From Runella slithyformis DSM 19594 (lineage in GTDB: Bacteria; Bacteroidota; Bacteroidia; Cytophagales; Spirosomataceae): a DNA stretch of 64,000 nucleotides. The first letter of the stretch is position 1. The number at the start of each line of letters is the position of its first letter. Below the pieces are notes generated by a model. The model did not search any database. It saw only the letters and a program-made list of their open reading frames with translations, and had not been told where the DNA came from. Shown here piece after piece: positions 50,969 through 59,918 of the stretch. Position numbers and translations under genes: made by a program. The stretch covers positions 3,175,001-3,239,000 of the forward strand of contig NC_015703.1 of assembly GCF_000218895.1 (NCBI RefSeq), read 5' to 3'.

Positions 50969-52561
50969 ATGAAAACATTCTTAGCGAAAAACAGCCTTTT
51001 AGTGCCGTTGATGGTGGTTTTCACCATTAACTCCTTCTTTTATTCGCCCGGTCGAGATGGCGGCATTAACACCCCCAACGACATTACAGCGCTGAACGGA
51101 ACCCCCGATGAATTCCCGACCGAAATCATCCATTTCAAACACCACGCGCAAAACCCCGTTTTTTCAGGCACCGGAAAGGTCGGAGATTGGGATGAAAAGA
51201 TCAGAGAGCGCGGCTACATTCTGCGCGAAGGCAGCACCTACCATTTGTGGTATACGGGTTACAAAAAGGAGAAAAATGCCGTCATGCACTTAGGCTACGC
51301 CACCTCGCCCGACGGCATCACCTGGACGCGCTACGCCCAAAATCCCATTCATGACTTGGGCTGGGTCGAAGATATGTCGGTCATCAAGTCTGACGGCACC
51401 TACTATATGTTTGCCGAAGGAAAAGACGATATAGCGCATTTGCTCACCTCCACCGACCGCATTCGCTGGAAAGAACAGGGGCCCTTGGACGTACGCCTGA
51501 CCAATGGCAATCCCATTTCTAAAGGAGCCTACGGCACGCCGGCGATTTGGAAGGAGAACGGCACGTGGTATCTTTTTTACGAGCGCGGGGATTTGGGCAT
51601 TTGGCTGGCTACCTCCAAAGACCTGAAAATCTGGACCAACGTGCAGGATGAACCCGTCCTGAAAATGGGCCCCGACACCTACGATCAATACGCCGTAGCC
51701 ATGAATCAGGTCATCAAATACAAAGGGCTGTATTACGGATATTACCACGCTTCGGCCTACAAAGATTGGCGGGAATGGTCGATGAACGTGGCGGTTTCCA
51801 AGGACCTGATTCATTGGAAAAAGTACGAAAACAACCCCATCATCGGCAATGATAAGTCGAGCGGTATCCTCGTTCACGACGGTAAGGGCTATCGTATGTA
51901 TACCATGCACCCGGAAGTGAATGTGTATTTTCCCAACGATTGGAAGTGGCTTTTCAACGGCACTTCTACCGACCCGTGGGTTTCGGCCAAATCCGACCGT
52001 TTTCCCGCCGAAGGCTGGGCGATCGAGGGCACCCAATTAGCCGTCAACAAAGGCAAAGGCGACAGCAAAGCCGTCGTGCGCGGCGGCGACATCATTACCA
52101 AAAAGACCTATTCCCAATTTGACCTGGAATTTGAATTTAAACTGTACCCCGGTGCCAATACGGGCCTGAAATACTTTGCCAAAAAATATCCCGACGGCAC
52201 TATCTTAGGCTGTGAATACCAACTCATTGACGATACCGGCAACAAAGACATTGCCAACGATACCAACGACAAACGCCGCACTGCCGGATTGTACGAACTG
52301 TTTCCGCCCGCTTCACGACAACTGAAACCCATCGGACAGTGGAACAAAGGCCGCATCCGAGTCGAAGGCACGCGAGTGATCCATTGGCTCAACGACGTGA
52401 AAGTCGTGGAGTACACCATCGGCAGTCCTGAATTCATGAAAGCCAAGGCCGAAAGCAAATTCAAAGAGGTCAGTGATTTCGGCACCGCACCGGGTCATAT
52501 TTTACTTCAGGACCACGGCGACGAAGCGGCCTTCCGCAACATTCGGATTCGGGAATTGTAA
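50969..52561 (+). CDS. Secreted five-bladed-propeller glycosidase-like protein fused to a DUF1080 domain
   Basis: 530 residues with an N-terminal hydrophobic segment (LLVPLMVVFTINSFF, about 9-23). Residues about 45-330 repeat a GH43/GH130-like propeller pattern: YILREGSTYHLWYTGYKKEK, YATSPDGITWTRYAQNP, DMSVIKSDGTYYMFAEGKDD, AIWKENGTWYLFYERGD and NVAVSKDLIHWKKYENNP. Residues about 335-530 are a concanavalin-like DUF1080 (3-keto-disaccharide hydrolase) domain (YSQFDLEFEFKLYPGANTGL, GCEYQLIDD, NKGRIRVEGTRVIHWLNDVK, HILLQDHGDEAAFRNIRI). Such architecture appears in 3-keto-sugar and glycan pathways; the exact substrate is not evident. It starts right after the M28 relic. Confidence 0.82.
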   Translation: MKTFLAKNSLLVPLMVVFTINSFFYSPGRDGGINTPNDITALNGTPDEFPTEIIHFKHHAQNPVFSGTGKVGDWDEKIRERGYILREGSTYHLWYTGYKKEKNAVMHLGYATSPDGITWTRYAQNPIHDLGWVEDMSVIKSDGTYYMFAEGKDDIAHLLTSTDRIRWKEQGPLDVRLTNGNPISKGAYGTPAIWKENGTWYLFYERGDLGIWLATSKDLKIWTNVQDEPVLKMGPDTYDQYAVAMNQVIKYKGLYYGYYHASAYKDWREWSMNVAVSKDLIHWKKYENNPIIGNDKSSGILVHDGKGYRMYTMHPEVNVYFPNDWKWLFNGTSTDPWVSAKSDRFPAEGWAIEGTQLAVNKGKGDSKAVVRGGDIITKKTYSQFDLEFEFKLYPGANTGLKYFAKKYPDGTILGCEYQLIDDTGNKDIANDTNDKRRTAGLYELFPPASRQLKPIGQWNKGRIRVEGTRVIHWLNDVKVVEYTIGSPEFMKAKAESKFKEVSDFGTAPGHILLQDHGDEAAFRNIRIREL

Positions 52562-52605
52562 GAAACACAGCAGTGAAGACACTGCTATGGGCATAAAAAG
52601 CAGTA

Positions 52606-53469
52606 ATGACCATGAAGTGGATTACCAGGGAGCGTCCCAAGATTGACCGCATTGCCTGTCCGTGGCTCATTCGACGGTTCATTGAGCCGACGGCCGAGAT
52701 CATCTACGTACCCGAGGCACAGGTCAAAATGCAGGCGGAAGCCTTGGGAGCCATTCCGTTTGATGTGCCGGGGGTTGAGTTCACGCATTACGAAAACCGC
52801 AGCACATTTGATTATTTTCTTCAAAAATACGACCTGAAAGACCCCGCCCTGCACGTCATGGCCCCCATTATTCGGGGGGCCGATGCCGACGACCACGCAG
52901 CGGCGGCACAGGCAGCGGGGCTATGGGCCATCGCGGCGGGCATGGCCTTCAACATCAAAGACGATTATGCGCTGCTCGAACAGGGCATGGTCATTTACGA
53001 CGCCCTCTACAGTTGGGCCAAGCACCTCAGGCACGAAAAACACACCCAAAATGCCTCCGAAAACCTGCTGCTGGAAGTATTCCGGGAATATTTGAAGAAA
53101 CAGAAAGGCAAAAAATCACCCGCCTGGGTGAAAGAACTGGAAGCAATGATCCAGGACCACATCGATACCAATCTCACCCTCAGCCTGAAAGAAATTTCAG
53201 AAGAGTTGGATCTGAACCCCGCGTACCTGTCGCGCGAGTTTTCGAAACACTTTGATGATCTGTCCTTCGGCGAATACATCCGTAAGCTGCGCATTGATAA
53301 AGCCATTCAATTATTGGAGACCTCCGACAGCCCCTTATCCGAGATCGCCTACCTGACGGGCTTCTCCGACCAAAGTCATTTTACGCGCATTTTTAAAAAA
53401 TTTACGGGTAAAAACCCCTCTACTTACCGAAAAAACGTCCTGAAAAGTAAAGAAAATACCAAAGGTTAA
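52606..53469 (+). CDS. ChrB-like domain fused to an AraC-type DNA-binding domain
   Basis: 287 residues, no signal peptide; the second Met (residue 3, 52612) is an alternative start. Residues about 4-140 match the ChrB C-terminal family (chromate-resistance protein): WITRERPKIDRIACPWLIRR, FIEPTAEIIYVPEAQV, GAIPFDVPGVEFTHYENR, PIIRGADADDHAAAAQAAGL and LEQGMVIYDALYSWAKHL. Residues about 176-280 form an AraC HTH pair: LSLKEISEELDLNPAYLSRE, then PLSEIAYLTGFSDQSHFTRI with FKKFTGKNPSTYRK. In known ChrB proteins this domain has no AraC partner. The fusion suggests that the domain senses a ligand and the AraC part regulates nearby genes. No ChrA transporter gene is seen within 10 kb. Confidence 0.9.
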   Translation: MTMKWITRERPKIDRIACPWLIRRFIEPTAEIIYVPEAQVKMQAEALGAIPFDVPGVEFTHYENRSTFDYFLQKYDLKDPALHVMAPIIRGADADDHAAAAQAAGLWAIAAGMAFNIKDDYALLEQGMVIYDALYSWAKHLRHEKHTQNASENLLLEVFREYLKKQKGKKSPAWVKELEAMIQDHIDTNLTLSLKEISEELDLNPAYLSREFSKHFDDLSFGEYIRKLRIDKAIQLLETSDSPLSEIAYLTGFSDQSHFTRIFKKFTGKNPSTYRKNVLKSKENTKG

Positions 53470-53561
53470 ATCCGTTCTATTCCTTTTCCCTTCGGCTTTG
53501 TAGCATTGCGGTGACAAGTCAGCCCTGACAGGGCCGGCGATGTTCAATAACCTGCCACCCC

Positions 53562-54095
53562 ATGACACGCAAAGCCCATTCTATGCCATTGGCAAAATCA
53601 GTCGGCCCAATGGCCGTTTTTGTTCTTTTTTTCGCGATTGCCGCGACGGGCCAAACGCCGCCAACCTACCCGCGCATGGCGGGCTACGCAGGTATTTTAC
53701 ACCCGTTGGTAACATTCAGCGAAGACGGCACCACCCCAAACTTCCGTGACGCTTATGTCGTCGGATTTCCCACGGGCCTGAATCTCCGGAAAAGCGCGAA
53801 GGTCGGCTTTTCGGTCGAGATCGTACCGACCATCCGATCCGAAAAGGGCGTTGCCAAAATGTCCAATCTCTTATTCCATCCGGGTATTTTGCTGGGACTT
53901 GGCAAAGGCTTCACGTTTGCGGGAAGAGCGGCCTTTGAAACAGGCGGTCGATTTGGTGTTACGCCGGTGTTGAACAAAGCCTTCAAACGCGGCCACAGCG
54001 GCACCTACTTTCTGGCCCTTCCCATGCCTGTCCGCTTCGGCAACGACCATCCCGCTTCGGTCACCATCGGCTTTCAGTTCGGCATCGGTTTTTAA
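53562..54095 (+). CDS. Small outer-membrane protein, unknown function
   Basis: 177 residues. A signal peptide ends near AIAATGQ; it fits best if translation starts at the second Met (53583, MPLAKSVGPMAVF), but the upstream ATG at 53562 is equally possible. The mature part is mostly short beta-strands (AYVVGFPTGLNLRKSAKVGF, FHPGILLGLGKGFTFAGRAA, GTYFLALPMPVRFG and SVTIGFQFGIGF), ending in an aromatic F as beta-barrels do. I recognise no family. It is 92 bases downstream of the ChrB-AraC gene on the same strand. Confidence 0.65.
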   Translation: MTRKAHSMPLAKSVGPMAVFVLFFAIAATGQTPPTYPRMAGYAGILHPLVTFSEDGTTPNFRDAYVVGFPTGLNLRKSAKVGFSVEIVPTIRSEKGVAKMSNLLFHPGILLGLGKGFTFAGRAAFETGGRFGVTPVLNKAFKRGHSGTYFLALPMPVRFGNDHPASVTIGFQFGIGF

Positions 54096-54460
54096 TTCGT
54101 CACCAGCCCATGAGCGTAGAAGCCTATACGCTTCTACGAAGCACCTGAAATGCAACGGGTTCTGAGACATACACCAACGTGTACCGATCCTTGATCTTAT
54201 CCGCGGCCCTATCCTGACAGGCCGCCATTTCGTTGGCGGCTGTGCGTACTCCGCGTTTCCCAATACCATTGGGCACCGCCACACAGGCCGTTTCGGCCGT
54301 CGTTCACCATTCCCTGATAAATCTCTGAAAGCATGGAGATACCATCCTTTTTTGTTAGTTTGGCAAAAAAACGGCAGACTCACAGGGGGTGAATAAAAAT
54401 CCTCCTCATCCTCCCGAATTCCTGCGGCAGGTGCTCTTTCGTTCACTACCCAAAAGCAGT
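54096..54460. other. Gene-free interval
   Basis: About 365 bases with balanced composition and no frame resembling a known protein. No clear hairpin with a T-run was found. The longer reading frame at its right end adds 24 residues to the next gene without family support. Confidence 0.4.
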
Positions 54461-54979
54461 ATGATGATAAAATATGTATTTCTCCTGTCAGCGGCTTTTA
54501 CCGCCTGCACCTCCGGGAACCAAACGAACGAGCACACCGCTGAACCGGAACCGTTGATCCTCACCCAAGCGGATTCAACCGGAGAATCGGGCTATCGAAA
54601 CGGCAACAACGAAGTCATCATTCCCATCGGCAAATACGCCCAATGCCTGACCGATACGTTCCGCACCCACGCCATCGTCCTGACCAAAAGCGACAACAAA
54701 TGGGTGGTCATTGACCGCGCCGAAAAGCAGCTCTACGAAGTGTTTCCGTACGATAACGGCCCCGATTATCCTTCGGAAGGGCTGTTCAGAATCGTACAGG
54801 ACGGCAAAATCGGCTATGCCGACGCCGCTACCTATGCGATCGTCATCGCACCGCAGTATGAGTGTGCCTATCCATTTGAAAACGGCAAAGCCAAGGTGAG
54901 TACCGATTGTAAAACCGCCGGCGAAGGGGAGCACCGCGAGTGGACGAGTGATGCCTGGCAATACCTGGACCGAAAATAG
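54461..54979 (+). CDS. Small lipoprotein with WG-type repeats
   Basis: 172 residues from ATG 54461. The lipoprotein signal MMIKYVFLLSAAFTAC ends with Cys16. The body carries two WG-repeat-like units: IVLTKSDNKWVVIDRAEKQL and FRIVQDGKIGYADAATYAIV, followed by APQYECAYPFENGKAKVSTD. In this repeat family the segments form short beta-hairpins, and the proteins are often surface or secreted. The function is unknown. It is followed after 161 bases by the S9 peptidase. Confidence 0.75.
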   Translation: MMIKYVFLLSAAFTACTSGNQTNEHTAEPEPLILTQADSTGESGYRNGNNEVIIPIGKYAQCLTDTFRTHAIVLTKSDNKWVVIDRAEKQLYEVFPYDNGPDYPSEGLFRIVQDGKIGYADAATYAIVIAPQYECAYPFENGKAKVSTDCKTAGEGEHREWTSDAWQYLDRK

Positions 54980-55140
54980 CATTGCTTTCCTCAGCCCTCG
55001 TCAAATTTGACGCCCATCCCTGTCTTTTCTTAGCATCAACGGGCATTTTTTCCGTTGTTTTTCGTAAAATGCGCACAATTCCGTCTGCTCATTTTTCAGC
55101 GTATTTTTATCCCTTTTTAAATCATAAACTTCTTTTTTTG

Positions 55141-57336
55141 ATGCAAAAAAAATACCCGATCGCGTGGCTGTTGCTTTTTACTCTTTCAGCCAACGCTCAA
55201 ACACAAAAGATTTTTACCGCGGCCGATTACGATCGTGCCGCCGCTATGCTCGTCCCCAATGCCGCTAAGTACATCGACAATCAGATACAGCCGCAGTGGT
55301 TGCCCGACGGCCGGCTTTGGTACCGTGTTTTGACGGCCAATGCATCGAAATACGTCCTGTATAATCCGGCTGACGGCAAAAAAAGTACGGCCAATTCAAA
55401 AAAAGAACTGTTGGAAGGCGTAGCTGTCGCCCCCGCCCCGCCCAAGCTCTCCCCCATCGAAACCCTGTCGCCGGATGGCAAAAAGACGGTCTTTATCCGC
55501 AACTGGAATTTGTGGATGAAAGACCTCAATACCGGAAAAGAAACGGCCCTCACCACCGATGGCGTTAAGGATTTCGGCTATGCCACCGATAATGCAGGCT
55601 GGAAACATTCTGACAAAGCCATTGTACGATGGTCGCCGGACTCAAAAAAAATCGCCACGTACCGACAGGACCAGCGTCATACCAAAAACATGTATCTGGT
55701 CAAAACCACGGTAGGGGCACCCGAATTGGAAGAATGGAAATACCCGTTGCCGACCGATTCGGCCGTCATCAAGATTCATCGGGTCATTATTGAAGTGACG
55801 GAATCGCCCAAGGTGATTCGCCTGGCCTTACCCGCCGATGACCGACGCAGTACATTAGGCGATGATATATCACACAACGGCGAACTGGATGATGTTTCAT
55901 GGAGTGATGACGGGAAGCAGCTGGCTTTTGTCTCCACCACCCGGGATCACAAACAGGCCACCCTTCGCATTGCCAATGCCGAAACGGGTGCAGTAAGGAC
56001 GGTTTTTGAGGAAAAAGTGAATACCCAATACGAGTCCGGACAGGGGACCATCAACTGGAAGTTTCTGTCAAAGACCAATGAAATCATCTGGTATTCGGAA
56101 CGCTCCGACTGGGGACACCTGTACCTTTATGACGCGACTACCGGTCAGGTTAAGAATCAGATTACTGCCGGCAATTTTGTGGTGACCCGTATGCTGAAAA
56201 CGGATGCGGCGAAACGCGTGATCTATTTTGAAGCGAAAGGCAGGGAGGTCGGCCAAAACCCCTATTATTCGTATGTGTACCGGGTGGATTTCAGCGGCAA
56301 GAATTTGGCCTTGCTCACCCCCAATGCCGGCCACCATGCGATCAGCTTTTCGCCCGACGGCACCTATTTTACCGACACTTATTCTCAACCGACCGTACCG
56401 CCCGTCACCGAAGTACGCGATTTGAAAGGTGCCTTGATTACTACCTTAGAGAAAACCGATATCACCCGTTTGAAAGCCATGGGCTGGACTCCTCCCACGC
56501 CTTTCAGCGTAAAATCGGCCGATAACAAATGGGATCTGTATGGCCAGCTATTTACTCCCTCCAACTTAAATCCTGCCGAAAAATACCCCGTGATCGTATA
56601 CATCTATCCCGGCCCGCAGGGCGGCAGCGTGGGTTCATGGAGCTTTTTAGGAGCCACCCGCGACAATCAGGCGTTGGCCGAATTGGGTTTTGTGGTAGTG
56701 GCTTTGGAAGGCAGCTGTAACCCCAACCGTTCCAAATCCTTTCATGATGCCTGCTACGGCAATATGGGCGAAAACACCCTGCCCGACCAAATCGCGGGTC
56801 TACGGCAATTGGCCGAAAAATATCCGTACCTGAATCTAAACAGCGTCGGTATTTGGGGGCATTCGGGAGGCGGATTTGCGACGGCGGCCGCGATGTTCAA
56901 CTACCCCGATTTCTTTAAGGTCGGTATTTCAGAATCGGGCAATCATGAAAACAGAAACTACGAAGACGACTGGGGCGAACGCTACATCGGATTGGAAACA
57001 AAAGGCGAAATGGGCGTTTCCAACTATGAACAACAGGCCAATCAGGTACACGCCAAAAATTTAAAAGGCAAACTGTTGCTGGTGCATGGCGGCATGGACG
57101 ATAATGTTCCGCCCTACAATTCGTATCTGGTGGCGGATGCGTTGATCAAAGCCAACAAAGACTTTGATTTCCTTATTTTCCCCAATGCCCGCCACGGCTA
57201 CGGAGAAAATACCTATTACATGATGCGCAAAAGATGGGATTACTTTGTTCAGCATTTGATGCAGGCCACTCCTCCTAAAGAGTATCAGCTCAACATAACG
57301 CCCGACTCAAGAGCAAAGGAACCGAACGATAAGTAG
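55141..57336 (+). CDS. Secreted dipeptidyl-peptidase-IV-like S9 serine peptidase
   Basis: 731 residues from ATG 55141; the open frame begins 53 codons earlier, but the signal peptide MQKKYPIAWLLLFTLSANAQ begins here. The N-terminal part is an eight-bladed beta-propeller with DPP4-type features (RWSPDSKKIATYRQDQRHTK, then DDVSWSDDGKQLAFVSTTRD). The C-terminal alpha/beta hydrolase carries the nucleophile Ser575 in WGHSGGGFAT, with GGMDDNVPPYN for Asp and NARHGYGEN for His. The length fits DPP4. It removes dipeptides from peptides with a penultimate proline or alanine in the periplasm. The next gene (asparaginase) starts 27 bases after its stop, suggesting joint use in peptide and amino-acid scavenging. 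Confidence 0.94.
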   Translation: MQKKYPIAWLLLFTLSANAQTQKIFTAADYDRAAAMLVPNAAKYIDNQIQPQWLPDGRLWYRVLTANASKYVLYNPADGKKSTANSKKELLEGVAVAPAPPKLSPIETLSPDGKKTVFIRNWNLWMKDLNTGKETALTTDGVKDFGYATDNAGWKHSDKAIVRWSPDSKKIATYRQDQRHTKNMYLVKTTVGAPELEEWKYPLPTDSAVIKIHRVIIEVTESPKVIRLALPADDRRSTLGDDISHNGELDDVSWSDDGKQLAFVSTTRDHKQATLRIANAETGAVRTVFEEKVNTQYESGQGTINWKFLSKTNEIIWYSERSDWGHLYLYDATTGQVKNQITAGNFVVTRMLKTDAAKRVIYFEAKGREVGQNPYYSYVYRVDFSGKNLALLTPNAGHHAISFSPDGTYFTDTYSQPTVPPVTEVRDLKGALITTLEKTDITRLKAMGWTPPTPFSVKSADNKWDLYGQLFTPSNLNPAEKYPVIVYIYPGPQGGSVGSWSFLGATRDNQALAELGFVVVALEGSCNPNRSKSFHDACYGNMGENTLPDQIAGLRQLAEKYPYLNLNSVGIWGHSGGGFATAAAMFNYPDFFKVGISESGNHENRNYEDDWGERYIGLETKGEMGVSNYEQQANQVHAKNLKGKLLLVHGGMDDNVPPYNSYLVADALIKANKDFDFLIFPNARHGYGENTYYMMRKRWDYFVQHLMQATPPKEYQLNITPDSRAKEPNDK

Positions 57337-57363
57337 CTTACTGAATCCTGTGATTGTTTTACG

Positions 57364-58416
57364 ATGAAAAATGTATTTTTCCTGCTGCTAGCGGCCTGTT
57401 TGCTTCCAATCGGGGCCGGTGCCCAAAAGCCGAGAGTGATCGTCCTGGCTACCGGAGGGACCATTGCCGGAAAAGGGGCAAGTCCGGACCGTGCCGCGTA
57501 TGAAGCGGGAAAAATACCCATTCAGGAGTTGTTGGTGGCCATTCCGAGCATCAATACGTTGGTGGATGTGCAGGGAGAACAAATAGCTTCCGTAGGCAGC
57601 TATAAGATCACAATCGACATTTGGCTGAAATTGGCAAAACGCATCAATGAAATCACGGCAAACAATGAAGCCGATGGGATTGTCATCACCCACGGCACCG
57701 ATACGCAGGAAGAAACCGCCTATTTTTTAAGCCTCACCACCGGTTCAGCCAAACCGGTGGTGCTGACCGGCTCCATGCGCCCTTCCACGGCCATCAGTAC
57801 CGACGGTCCCAAAAACCTGTACGATGCTATTTTGGTAGCCGCCGCTCCCCAAAGCCAAGGCACGGGCGTGGTCCTGAGCTTTAATGAACGGATCTACGAT
57901 GCCAAAAATGTGACAAAGATCAATACGCTGGATGTCAACGCGTTTGACTCACCGAATACCGGTCCCATCGGGAAGATATACGACGGGCAGGTGAGATACC
58001 ACAGCCAACCCATCGCTCCCGGCCCGAAACCTTTTGTGGATATCAGCAAAATAGCGGCTTTACCCAAAGTGGAAATCGTGTCCATGTATGCAGATGCTTC
58101 GGCGATTCCGTTCAATGCCCTGCTCAACGAAAAGACAGACGGTATTGTGATTGCGGGCGTCGGCAACGGCCATTATAATCAGGCCGTTCAGGAAGCCATT
58201 CTAAAGGCAAAGTCAACCAAAACCCTCATTGTGCGCTCCTCCCGGGTGGTTTCCGGCAATACGGAGATGGCCACCGAAGACGAGTTTAACGACGTCAAAA
58301 TGAATACCATAGCGGCTATTGATCATACTCCCCAGAAAGCACGGATTTTGTTGATGCTGGCCCTCACTCTGACAAAAGACCGCGAAAAAATACAGGAACT
58401 CTTCCGAAAGTATTGA
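57364..58416 (+). CDS. Type II (periplasmic) L-asparaginase
   Basis: 350 residues with a signal peptide ending near GAGAQ (residue 21). The two catalytic triad motifs are present: ATGGTIAGKG with the Thr33 nucleophile, and GIVITHGTDTQEETAYFL with the second Thr, Asp and neighbours. VVLTGSMRPSTAISTDGP and GIVIAGVGNGHYNQAV are conserved family blocks. It hydrolyses L-asparagine (and often glutamine) to the acid and ammonia. The signal peptide and family subgroup point to the periplasmic high-affinity type. It probably shares a transcript with the S9 peptidase. Confidence 0.95.
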   Translation: MKNVFFLLLAACLLPIGAGAQKPRVIVLATGGTIAGKGASPDRAAYEAGKIPIQELLVAIPSINTLVDVQGEQIASVGSYKITIDIWLKLAKRINEITANNEADGIVITHGTDTQEETAYFLSLTTGSAKPVVLTGSMRPSTAISTDGPKNLYDAILVAAAPQSQGTGVVLSFNERIYDAKNVTKINTLDVNAFDSPNTGPIGKIYDGQVRYHSQPIAPGPKPFVDISKIAALPKVEIVSMYADASAIPFNALLNEKTDGIVIAGVGNGHYNQAVQEAILKAKSTKTLIVRSSRVVSGNTEMATEDEFNDVKMNTIAAIDHTPQKARILLMLALTLTKDREKIQELFRKY

Positions 58417-58563
58417 CGGAAGCCCTCAATCGTTTCCGGTTGCCCCGCCCGGGCAGCCAATGCCACAATAGCCGTCGAAAACGCACGCAGTTTTTTAGGA
58501 ACGGCAACGTAGAGTAGGGAATTGGTCAAGGGTCACTTATAGAAGTTACTAAACCATTTACCG

Positions 58564-59637
58564 ATGAAAAACTTCCTGCTGATTACCGTTCTGTTTCTAA
58601 GCTGCCGGGCCATGAATGGATTGGCCCAACCCGGTCAGTCTCCGGCCCGGTCAGTCACTCAGTTTCTGGCAACCCTCAATGCCGAAGAAGTAAAAAAGGC
58701 CACCTACGCTTTCACCGACAGCCTGCGGTTCAAATGGACCAACCTGCCCGTGGGAATGGTGCCGCGTCCGGGTATTCAGTACGGAGCGTTGTCGGACAAA
58801 AGCCGGATGGCGTTTCATCGGGTACTCTCGTCGCTGCTCAGCTCACAGGGCTACCTGAAAACGACGAGCATCATGCAGTTGGACGATATCCTCAATACGC
58901 TTTACCAACAGGCGTTTGACAGGGGCGAGATCAATCAGAAGTTTCTTACCCAAATGCAAAACCTGAAATGGGCGCACGGCAACTATTACATTTCCATTTG
59001 GGGAACGCCTTCCGACACAGCCCCCTGGGGGCTCAATTTCGGCGGTCATCACATGGCCCTGAACGTAACCTGCCGGGGGCGGGAGATCGTGATGTCACCC
59101 TATTTCATCGGTACTGATCCTTCAGAAGTAAAATCTTCCAAATACGCGGGGTTGCGCGTGTTGAGCAAGGAGGAGGACTACGGCTTTATGCTCATCAATG
59201 CCCTGACAGACGCCCAAAAATCAAAGGCCGTTTTGAAACAGGCCATTCCCAAAGATATCATTACGCATCCCGGCAGCAGTCAGCGCATTGAGGGCTATTA
59301 CGGCATTGCCGCCGGGCAGTTGGATGCGGCGCAGAAAGAACTGCTGAAGCTGCTCATTCAGGAATACATTCACAATTTTGAACACCGAAAAGCACATCAA
59401 CTGTTTGACAAAATCCTGCAATCAGGTCTTGAAAAGGTACATTTTGCCTGGATCGGCAGCCTTGAAAACAACAAACCGCATTATTACATCATCAACGGTC
59501 CCGATTTTCTGATTGAGTACGACAACGTTGGCTTTCAAAACGACGGCAATCACATTCACGCCATCCTGCGGGAAAAAGGGAATGACTTCGGGGCTGATTT
59601 ATTGAAGCAGCATTACCTGGAGGTGAAGCATGAATGA
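58564..59637 (+). CDS. DUF3500-family exported protein
   Basis: 357 residues with an N-terminal signal segment (MKNFLLITVLFLSCRAMNGLA). The family pattern is present: FLATLNAEEVKKATYAFTDS, FKWTNLPVGMVPRPGI, HRVLSSLLSSQGYLKTTSIM, YYISIWGTPSDTAPWGLNFGG, HHMALNVTCRGREIVMSPYF and HAILREKGNDFGADLLKQHY. Several conserved His and Trp residues suggest a metal-dependent enzyme, but no activity is known. It lies between the asparaginase and the AraC/TPR regulator, on the same strand. Confidence 0.85.
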   Translation: MKNFLLITVLFLSCRAMNGLAQPGQSPARSVTQFLATLNAEEVKKATYAFTDSLRFKWTNLPVGMVPRPGIQYGALSDKSRMAFHRVLSSLLSSQGYLKTTSIMQLDDILNTLYQQAFDRGEINQKFLTQMQNLKWAHGNYYISIWGTPSDTAPWGLNFGGHHMALNVTCRGREIVMSPYFIGTDPSEVKSSKYAGLRVLSKEEDYGFMLINALTDAQKSKAVLKQAIPKDIITHPGSSQRIEGYYGIAAGQLDAAQKELLKLLIQEYIHNFEHRKAHQLFDKILQSGLEKVHFAWIGSLENNKPHYYIINGPDFLIEYDNVGFQNDGNHIHAILREKGNDFGADLLKQHYLEVKHE

Positions 59638-59918
59638 TCGTCACTCTTTGCGTTACGGCTCGCCGCTCCGGCAGGCAAACGCTTCGCGCCTTACCAATTA
59701 TGGTGTTCATGATACTTACGTTTACGGACAATCGAAGCCGTTACCATTCAGCGGCTTAGCTCGACCGTTGGTCAGCCGTGGCTAAAGTAATGCCATAGGG
59801 TACTGTCCCTTTTTTCCGCTTTCATCGCGGAGTCATTACCCGACCAATGTATTTATTGACTACATTCAGGAAATTTTATAAAAATTTTCCTACAATATTC
59901 ATTTGCGTTTAGGGGATT

